DNA of 11,448 nucleotides, taken from contig JAJUIM010000036.1 in assembly GCA_029267645.1 (NCBI GenBank), positions 1-11,448 on the forward strand, read 5' to 3'. The DNA comes from Microbacterium sp. (GTDB lineage Bacteria > Actinomycetota > Actinomycetes > Actinomycetales > Microbacteriaceae). The translations under genes were made by a program, and so were the position numbers. A model generated the notes under the pieces. That model was not told the origin of the DNA, searched no databases, and worked only from the letters and a program-made list of their open reading frames with translations. Of the stretch, positions 6,661-11,448 are shown piece by piece (the stretch's first letter is position 1; each line of letters opens with the position of its first letter).

Positions 6661-7943
6661 CGCGGATCCTCCGTCGTCTGGGTGGGCTGCCGATAGGCCA
6701 GGCGCGCCCAGTCGGCGTCGAGCCGCGTGAGCACGGCCTTCGGATCCTCGCCGAGGGCGATCGACTGTGCGTAGTTTTCGGCGGGGATCGTGCGCGGGAT
6801 GAGAACACCCGCACCCTGATAGACCGCGCCGGCCTCGTAGAAGGGGATCATGCCGGCGACGCGGGGGTCGCTCGGCGGTTTGCCGGTCGTCGTCGGCACG
6901 AAGCCGAGCTGCGATTCGTTGTAGGCCTGGATGATCTCGGGCCGGAAGAGATAGTCGAGGAAGTCGTGCGCGCCCTCGGGGTTCGTCGCCTCGGAAGGGA
7001 TCAGCACTGCGAGGTCGAGGTTGACGCGCACCTTGAGATCGTCGGGGTCATTCGTCATCGGCAGCGGGAACGTGCCGAGCTCGGCGTCGGGTGCAGTCTT
7101 CGCGATCTCGCTGAACGCCCAGGGCCCCTGCATGTACATCGCGCCGCCCTCCTTCGCGAATCCCACATTGCCCGCGTCGTAATTGCGGCTGGCGGCGCCG
7201 TCCTGCGTGTACTCGCGCGCGAGCAGCTGCATCTTCTCCATCGGGTCCGCGAGATCGGCCGCGAACGAGTGCTCCGAACCGGGGCCGACGTCTGCGCCTT
7301 CCGCGGCGAGCGCATCGAAGAAGCTGAGCATGTCGACCGCACCGCCGGCGGCGTAGTCGAACCAGCCCTGATTCACCGTCCACGCATCGGCGAATGTGGC
7401 GTAGAACGGCGCGACGCCGGCGTCCTGCAGCGTGTCGCACACCTCGATGAGCTCGTCCCAGGTGGTGGGCGGCGTCAGGTCGTGTTCCTCGAAGATCTTC
7501 TTGTTGTAGATCACCGAGGCGGCCATGACCGAGTACGGCAGCGCGGGGGTCGTGCCCTCGCAGACCCCGTATTGGTCGAGCAGCGGCTGCAGATCGGGCC
7601 GGATGTCGGCTGCCGCATCGGTCTGCGAGAGGTCGGAGAGGGCGCAGCGGCTCACGAAGCGCGAGACCTCGTGGTTGTAGTTGGCGAGCATGATGTCGGG
7701 CGGATCGCCCCGTACGAAGCTCGCGGAGACGGCGTCGATGCCTGAGGTGTCGAGGGTGACGCGATAGTCGGACTGCGAGGCGTTGTAATCGTCGACGACC
7801 TGGGTCACGAACGAGATCGCTTCGCGTTTGTTGAAGGTGAAGTGCACCTCCTCGGGGCCGGCGGGGGCGCACGAGGCGAGCATCGCGCTCGCCATCGCCG
7901 TCCCCGCGACGGCCGCGAGGGCGCGTGCGGTTCTTCCAGACAT
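6657..7943 (-). CDS. Extracellular sugar-binding lipoprotein of an ABC transporter (SBP family 1)
   Basis: The 428-residue protein is the solute-binding component that captures the sugar outside the membrane. The signal peptide has basic residues Arg4 and Arg7, a hydrophobic core, and a lipobox LASC with Cys25 as the predicted lipidated residue. Family 1 features include VIYNKKIFEEHDL (144-156) with PTTWDEL (159-165), the GGAMYMQGPWAF hinge region (266-277) and the late FVPTTTGKP loop (348-356). The mature part has three further cysteines (100, 128 and 169). The reading frame extends far upstream, but ATG 7943 is chosen because the signal peptide begins there and GGAAGGA (7949-7955) lies 5 bases before it. 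It is the first gene of the operon, as is usual for CUT1 systems, and is read divergently from the ROK regulator. Substrate is inferred to be an alpha-glucoside from the glucosidase in the operon. Confidence 0.93.
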   Translation of the reverse strand: MSGRTARALAAVAGTAMASAMLASCAPAGPEEVHFTFNKREAISFVTQVVDDYNASQSDYRVTLDTSGIDAVSASFVRGDPPDIMLANYNHEVSRFVSRCALSDLSQTDAAADIRPDLQPLLDQYGVCEGTTPALPYSVMAASVIYNKKIFEEHDLTPPTTWDELIEVCDTLQDAGVAPFYATFADAWTVNQGWFDYAAGGAVDMLSFFDALAAEGADVGPGSEHSFAADLADPMEKMQLLAREYTQDGAASRNYDAGNVGFAKEGGAMYMQGPWAFSEIAKTAPDAELGTFPLPMTNDPDDLKVRVNLDLAVLIPSEATNPEGAHDFLDYLFRPEIIQAYNESQLGFVPTTTGKPPSDPRVAGMIPFYEAGAVYQGAGVLIPRTIPAENYAQSIALGEDPKAVLTRLDADWARLAYRQPTQTTEDPR

Positions 7944-7948
7944 CGTTG

Positions 7949-7955
7949 TCCTTCC
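7949..7955 (-). promoter_or_regulatory. Shine-Dalgarno of the sugar-binding lipoprotein gene
   Basis: GGAAGGA on the minus strand, 5 bases before the ATG at 7943. It decides the start within a much longer open frame, and places it exactly at the head of a good lipoprotein signal peptide. Confidence 0.8.
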
Positions 7956-7960
7956 GTCGG

Positions 7961-8030
7961 ATCTCCTATAAATAAAGAGTCCAAATAAATGATGATGCCT
8001 ACTGTGACAGCACCACGACGTGTGCGTCAA
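7961..8030 (-). promoter_or_regulatory. AT-rich divergent control region, candidate operon promoter and ROK operator
   Basis: In a region otherwise very rich in GC, bases 7967-7996 are mostly A and T. They carry two copies of AAATAAA (7970-7976 and 7983-7989, plus strand) starting 13 bases apart, separated by GAGTCC. Candidate minus-strand promoters are TTGACG (8025-8030) with CACAGT (8001-8006) at an 18-base spacing, or CTGTCA (8005-8010) with TATTTG (7982-7987) at 17 bases. Both have weak -10 boxes. With the first pair, the AT-rich repeat would lie in the transcribed leader just after the promoter, a place where a repressor could block RNA polymerase. The divergent ROK gene makes this the obvious place for its operator. 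Motif choice is inference. Confidence 0.35.
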
Positions 8031-8035
8031 CCCCG

Positions 8036-8041
8036 TATCCT
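8036..8041 (+). promoter_or_regulatory. -10 box for the ROK regulator gene (probable leaderless start)
   Basis: TATCCT matches TANNNT and ends 7 bases before the ATG at 8049. The purine run between them (GGGGGA) touches the start codon directly, so it is too close to work as a Shine-Dalgarno. This supports 8049 rather than the upstream ATG triplet at 7989 as the true start. No clear -35 hexamer is seen. Confidence 0.5.
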
Positions 8042-8048
8042 CGGGGGA

Positions 8049-9230
8049 ATGGTGACCGGGAGTGCGCGCTCGCCGCAGCTGATGCGGCGTCTCAACTCCG
8101 ACGCTCTCGTGCGATTCGCACTGGATGTCGACGAGTTCACGGCGGCCGAGGCGATGTCGGCGACGGCCCTGGCGCGGCCGACCGTTCTCGACGTCTGCGA
8201 AGCGCTTGTGTCGGCCGGCTGGCTCGAGGAGATCGCAGACAGCAGGGTCGCCGGCCTGACGAACAAGGGGCGGCCGGCGAAGCGGTATCAGCTGCGCGAA
8301 CGCGGTGGGATCCTGCTCGGACTCGACGCGGGCGGGCACCGCTTCACGGCGGTCGCCGCGACTCTGAAGGGGCGCGTGCTCGCCGACCGCAGCGTCACGG
8401 CGCCCGTCGTCTCCACGGATCCCGATCTCGCAGAGCGGCGCGCGGCAGCGGAAGCGAGGAGGGCGCTCTGCTCGCAGATCCTCGCGGACGTCGCGCGCGA
8501 CGCCGGGCGCGACGTCGGCGACGCTTTGATCGCGGTGATCGGCGTTCCGGCGCCCGTCGACGCCCACGGGCGCTCACCCGACGGTGAGCACGAGTATTGG
8601 CGAACCATGAACCCGGGATTCGACGGACTGCTGGGCAGCGTTCCCGTCGTCGTCGACAACGACGCGAATCTCGCCGCCGTCGCCGAGCGCGCCCGCGGCG
8701 GGCACCCGGATGACATCGGCGTCGCGACCGTGTTGGCGGGGGAGCGCCTCGGCGCCGGAGTGATCCTCGACGGGCACCTCTTGCGGGGCTCGCGCGGCGG
8801 CGTGGGGGAGATGCGGTTCCTGCAGATCGTCGAGGGCGTCGGCAATACCGACGGTATCGGGGCGCTCGCTCGTGAATGGGGGCGCGAGGTGCTCGGCGAG
8901 CACGTCGATTCGGACGATGTGTTCCGGGCTGCCGAGTCGGGCCACCCTGCTGCGCTCGGCATCGTCAAGCGGCTGGGGGAGCGCATCGCCCGAGTCGCCG
9001 AGGCGCTGTCGAGTCTCCTCGACATCGACCGCGTCGTGATCGCCGGCGCGATCGCCGAATCAGCGGCCCCCGTGCTGTCGCACGCCGCCGACGTCCTCAC
9101 CCGCGAGTTCCAGGATCCGATCCCCGACCTCGTCGCGAGCCGCCTCGGTCCCGACATCGTCGTGACGGGCGCCGTCGAGGCCGCGCTCGATCGCATCCGC
9201 GCTTCGCCCGGCGACTTCTCGCCCCGGTGA
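8049..9230 (+). CDS. ROK-family transcriptional regulator (sugar-sensing repressor)
   Basis: From ATG 8049 the product has 393 residues. Residues 8-61 form a winged helix-turn-helix: [16 protein letters not shown], then [14 protein letters not shown] as the recognition helix region (41-54) and AGWLEEI (56-62). A ROK sugar-kinase fold follows, opening with LGLDAGG (90-96) and containing DNDAN (203-207), where Asp205 matches the kinase catalytic base. The zinc site is gone: the GExGH motif reads GEMRF (253-257) and the CxCGxxGC cysteines are absent. The start was chosen because the 20 upstream codons from 7989 have mixed third positions unlike the gene, no Shine-Dalgarno is present, and TATCCT lies 7 bases before 8049. 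It is divergent from the sugar operon, so it probably represses it until the sugar or its product binds. Confidence 0.9.
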   Translation: MVTGSARSPQLMRRLNSDALVRFALDVDEFTAAEAMSATALARPTVLDVCEALVSAGWLEEIADSRVAGLTNKGRPAKRYQLRERGGILLGLDAGGHRFTAVAATLKGRVLADRSVTAPVVSTDPDLAERRAAAEARRALCSQILADVARDAGRDVGDALIAVIGVPAPVDAHGRSPDGEHEYWRTMNPGFDGLLGSVPVVVDNDANLAAVAERARGGHPDDIGVATVLAGERLGAGVILDGHLLRGSRGGVGEMRFLQIVEGVGNTDGIGALAREWGREVLGEHVDSDDVFRAAESGHPAALGIVKRLGERIARVAEALSSLLDIDRVVIAGAIAESAAPVLSHAADVLTREFQDPIPDLVASRLGPDIVVTGAVEAALDRIRASPGDFSPR

Positions 9231-9260
9231 GCCCGAGCGGGCGCCTCGCGCGCCACCCCG

Positions 9261-9266
9261 TAGACT
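9261..9266 (+). promoter_or_regulatory. -10 box for purN (probable leaderless start)
   Basis: TAGACT matches TANNNT and ends 6 bases before the GTG at 9273, so the transcript would begin at or beside the start codon. No Shine-Dalgarno lies in the 42-base gap after the ROK gene. It would drive purN and purH independently of the sugar cassette. No clear -35 hexamer is visible. Confidence 0.55.
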
Positions 9267-9272
9267 GGACGC

Positions 9273-9851
9273 GTGCTCAACGTCGCGGTCCTGATCTCGG
9301 GCGCCGGTTCGAACCTGCGTGCCTTCCTCGAAGCGACCGACGATCCGGACTTCCCGGCCCGCGTCGTCGTGGTCGGAGCCGACCGCGATGCCGAGGGGCT
9401 CGATCACGCCGACCACTTCGAGGTGCCGTCGTTCTCGGTGCCGTACGCGAACTTCCCGACGCGCGAGGCGTGGGGGGCGGAGCTGGCCGAGCAGCTGCGG
9501 GTCTGGAATCCCGACCTCATCGTGCTGAGCGGCCTCATGCGCCTGCTGCCCGACAACGTGGTCACCGAGTTCGCGCCCCGCATCATCAACACCCACCCCG
9601 CCTACCTGCCCGAGTTCCCGGGCGCCCACGGCGTGCGCGACGCGCTCGCCGCAGGCGCCACCCAGACGGGCGCCAGCGTCATCCAGGTCGACGGCGGCGT
9701 CGACACCGGCCCGATCCTCGCGCAGGAGCGCGTGGCGGTCGAGCCGGGCGACACGGAGGAGACGCTGCACGCCCGCATCAAACCCGTCGAGCGACGCCTG
9801 CTGATCGACGTCGTGCGCCGCATCGCGACGGGCGCCCTCGTCCTCGACTAG
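9273..9851 (+). CDS. purN: Phosphoribosylglycinamide formyltransferase (GAR transformylase)
   Basis: The 192-residue cytoplasmic enzyme transfers a formyl group from 10-formyltetrahydrofolate to GAR, giving FGAR, the third step of de novo purine synthesis. The N-terminal phosphate-binding loop is [10 protein letters not shown] (6-15). The folate and catalytic site is complete: [17 protein letters not shown] (104-120) carries Asn106 and His108, and GGVDTGPI (141-148) carries Asp144. These three fall at the same numbers as the catalytic residues of the E. coli enzyme. The protein is short, without the fusion partners seen in eukaryotes. GTG at 9273 is the start because [11 protein letters not shown] must lie at the N-terminus and the TAGACT box is 6 bases ahead. 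purH follows after 44 bases on the same strand, a classic purNH operon. Confidence 0.97.
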   Translation: MLNVAVLISGAGSNLRAFLEATDDPDFPARVVVVGADRDAEGLDHADHFEVPSFSVPYANFPTREAWGAELAEQLRVWNPDLIVLSGLMRLLPDNVVTEFAPRIINTHPAYLPEFPGAHGVRDALAAGATQTGASVIQVDGGVDTGPILAQERVAVEPGDTEETLHARIKPVERRLLIDVVRRIATGALVLD

Positions 9852-9895
9852 GCGCGCTCGAGACCCGACCCACCCCAACCGCACAAGGAGATCTC

Positions 9896-11448
9896 ATGGC
9901 CGGTCCGAGCCACGACCCCTCGCTGTATCGTCACCGCGACGTCGTCCCGATCACGAGGGCGCTCGTGTCCGTGAGCGACAAGACCGACCTGCTGCCGCTC
10001 GCGAAGGCGCTCGCCGACGCGGGCGTCGAGATCGTCTCGACGGGATCCACGGCCGCGCGGATCCGCGAGGGCGGTTACCCCGTCACCGACGTCGCCGACA
10101 TCACGGGCTTCCCCGAGATGCTCGACGGCCGCGTGAAGACGCTGCACCCCAACGTGCACGGCGGCCTGCTGGCCGACCTGCGCCTCGAGCACCACGAGAC
10201 CCAGCTCGGCGAGTTCGACATCGCGCCGTTCCAGCTCGTGGTCGTGAACCTCTACCCGTTCGTTGAGACGGTCGCCTCGGGCGCGACGGGCGACGAGGTC
10301 GTCGAGCAGATCGACATCGGCGGCCCCGCCATGGTGCGCGCGTCGGCGAAGAACTACGCCAACGTCGCGATCGCGGTCGACCCCGCGTCGTACTCGTCGA
10401 TCATCGAGGCGCTCGGCGAGGGAGGCACGACGCTCCAGGCCCGCAAGGAGCTCGCGGCGCGCGCCTTCGCGCACACGGCCGCCTACGACACGGCGGTCGC
10501 GCAGTGGTTCGCCGAGGAGACGATGGCGGGCGCCGAGACGCTGCCCGACCACCTCACGATCCAGGCCGAGAAGATCGACGACCTGCGCTACGGCGAGAAC
10601 GCGCACCAGCGCGCCGCCATCTACACGCGCGTCGGCGGCCACGGCATCGCGCAGGCCGAGCTGCTGCAGGGTAAGCCGATGTCGTTCAACAACTACACCG
10701 ACGCCGACGCCGCCCTGCGCGCCGCGTACGACATGGTGCTGCCGGCCGTCGCGATCATGAAGCACGCGAACCCCTGTGGCATCGCGATCGCCGACTCCAA
10801 GGCGCTCGACCCCATCGCGAGCGCGCACCTGCGCGCGCACGAGTGCGATCCGCTGTCGGCGTTCGGCGGCGTCATCGCGGCCAATCGCCCCGTGACGCTG
10901 AAGATGGCAGAGAACCTGCGCGACATCTTCACCGAGGTCATCGTGGCGCCCGACTTCGAGCCCGAGGCGCTCGAGGTGTTCAAGGCGAAGAAGAACCTGC
11001 GCCTGCTCAAGCTGCCGGCGAACTGGCAGCAGGAGCGCATGGACGTGCGGCTCGTCTCGGGCGGCCTGCTGCTGCAGGACGCCGACCTGTTCCCCGACGA
11101 CGACTTCGAGTCGGTCGCGAAGAACTGGAAGCTCGTCGCGGGCGAGGAGCCCGACGTGCCGCTCGCCGACCTCGTGTTCGCGTGGAAGTCGAGCCGCGCC
11201 GTCAAGTCCAACGCCATCGTCCTCGCGAAGAACTCGGCCACGGTCGGCATCGGCATGGGCCAGGTCAACCGCGTCGACTCGTGCCGCCTTGCGGTCGAGC
11301 GCGCGGGCGACCGCGTGCAGGGCGCCATCGCGGCCTCCGACGCGTTCTTCCCCTTCTCCGACGGGCCCGAGGTGCTCATGGACGCGGGCGTGAAGGTCAT
11401 CATCCAGCCGGGCGGATCCGTCCGCGACGAGGAGACGATCGAGCTCGC
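9896..11448 (+). CDS. purH: Bifunctional AICAR transformylase / IMP cyclohydrolase, 3' end cut by window
   Basis: The frame runs from ATG 9896, with AAGGAG at 9885-9890 and 5 bases of spacing, to the window edge. It gives 517 complete codons with no stop; about 15 to 20 C-terminal residues are missing compared with the family. PurH catalyses the last two steps to IMP: formylation of AICAR and ring closure of FAICAR. The N-terminal IMP cyclohydrolase domain shows [11 protein letters not shown] (22-32), VSTGSTA (47-53), [16 protein letters not shown] (77-92) and VVNLYPF (116-122). The transformylase domain shows LRYGENAHQ (230-238) and IMKHANPCG (287-295), with catalytic Lys289 and His290, then [10 protein letters not shown] and the late [10 protein letters not shown] stretch. 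An N-terminal extension of about 20 residues precedes the first strand. No frameshift was found. It forms an operon with purN. Confidence 0.97.
   Translation, partial: MAGPSHDPSLYRHRDVVPITRALVSVSDKTDLLPLAKALADAGVEIVSTGSTAARIREGGYPVTDVADITGFPEMLDGRVKTLHPNVHGGLLADLRLEHHETQLGEFDIAPFQLVVVNLYPFVETVASGATGDEVVEQIDIGGPAMVRASAKNYANVAIAVDPASYSSIIEALGEGGTTLQARKELAARAFAHTAAYDTAVAQWFAEETMAGAETLPDHLTIQAEKIDDLRYGENAHQRAAIYTRVGGHGIAQAELLQGKPMSFNNYTDADAALRAAYDMVLPAVAIMKHANPCGIAIADSKALDPIASAHLRAHECDPLSAFGGVIAANRPVTLKMAENLRDIFTEVIVAPDFEPEALEVFKAKKNLRLLKLPANWQQERMDVRLVSGGLLLQDADLFPDDDFESVAKNWKLVAGEEPDVPLADLVFAWKSSRAVKSNAIVLAKNSATVGIGMGQVNRVDSCRLAVERAGDRVQGAIAASDAFFPFSDGPEVLMDAGVKVIIQPGGSVRDEETIEL

Noticed and set aside
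4796..6696. Two long plus-strand open frames antisense to the permease genes
   Set aside because: Highly charged Arg/Asp/His-rich translations opposite clear membrane proteins; typical antisense shadows.
8002..8025. Short palindromes CTGTGACAG and CACGACGTG in the divergent control region
   Set aside because: Each has only four-base arms and they are not symmetric around a common centre. They could be half-sites but cannot be told from chance.
9231..9254. Possible terminator between the ROK gene and purN
   Set aside because: Only two short, mutually exclusive stems can form: GCCCG/CGGGC with a 2-base loop, or GGCGC/GCGCC with a 5-base loop. Neither is followed by a T-run.
3108..9272. Attachment sites or target duplications bordering the sugar cassette
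   Set aside because: Comparing the two borders by eye gave no shared direct repeat, and no tRNA or recombinase gene is present.
9848..10840. Minus-strand open frame opposite purH
   Set aside because: Val/Arg/Asp-rich shadow; purH on the plus strand carries all catalytic motifs of its family.

Overview
The window is high-GC actinobacterial DNA, most like a member of the Microbacteriaceae. Three things point there: codon third positions are almost all G or C, the gene order sucC-sucD-...-perM-purN-purH is the actinobacterial one, and there is an F420/Ddn-type nitroreductase-fold gene. The genus cannot be fixed from the sequence alone. No RNA gene, CRISPR array, insertion sequence or attachment site was seen, and no gene-free stretch exceeds about 110 bases.

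Layout. Bases 1-1229 (+) hold the 3' end of sucC and all of sucD, the two subunits of succinyl-CoA ligase of the TCA cycle, closed by a hairpin terminator. Next come a small deazaflavin-dependent nitroreductase-family gene (1295-1738, +) and a polytopic membrane protein of the DUF6350/PerM family (1845-3107, +). A perfect 19-bp inverted repeat at 3121-3161 separates perM from a convergent minus-strand operon. Read from its promoter this operon is: sugar-binding lipoprotein (7943 to 6657), two ABC permeases (6660 to 5749 and 5749 to 4865) and a GH13 alpha-glucosidase (4830 to 3166). A ROK-family repressor is transcribed divergently (8049-9230, +). The window ends with purN (9273-9851, +) and purH (9896 to the edge, +; about 517 codons seen, stop not reached), the third and the last two steps of de novo purine synthesis.

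How it works together. The minus-strand genes and the ROK regulator form a self-contained uptake-and-hydrolysis cassette for an alpha-glucoside, with a lipoprotein, two membrane subunits, a cytoplasmic glucosidase and a sugar-sensing repressor. It has no ATPase gene, so a shared MsiK-type ATPase encoded elsewhere is inferred. The cassette sits between perM and purN, which are neighbours in Mycobacterium tuberculosis (Rv0955-Rv0956), so it looks like an insertion into an old housekeeping neighbourhood. Four plus-strand genes have a TANNNT -10 box 6 to 9 bases before the start codon and no Shine-Dalgarno, which suggests leaderless transcripts. The operon-internal genes and the lipoprotein gene have clear Shine-Dalgarno sequences. 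I found no wholly new system; the points most worth checking are the cassette insertion, the leaderless pattern, the degenerate ROK domain and the AT-rich divergent control region.
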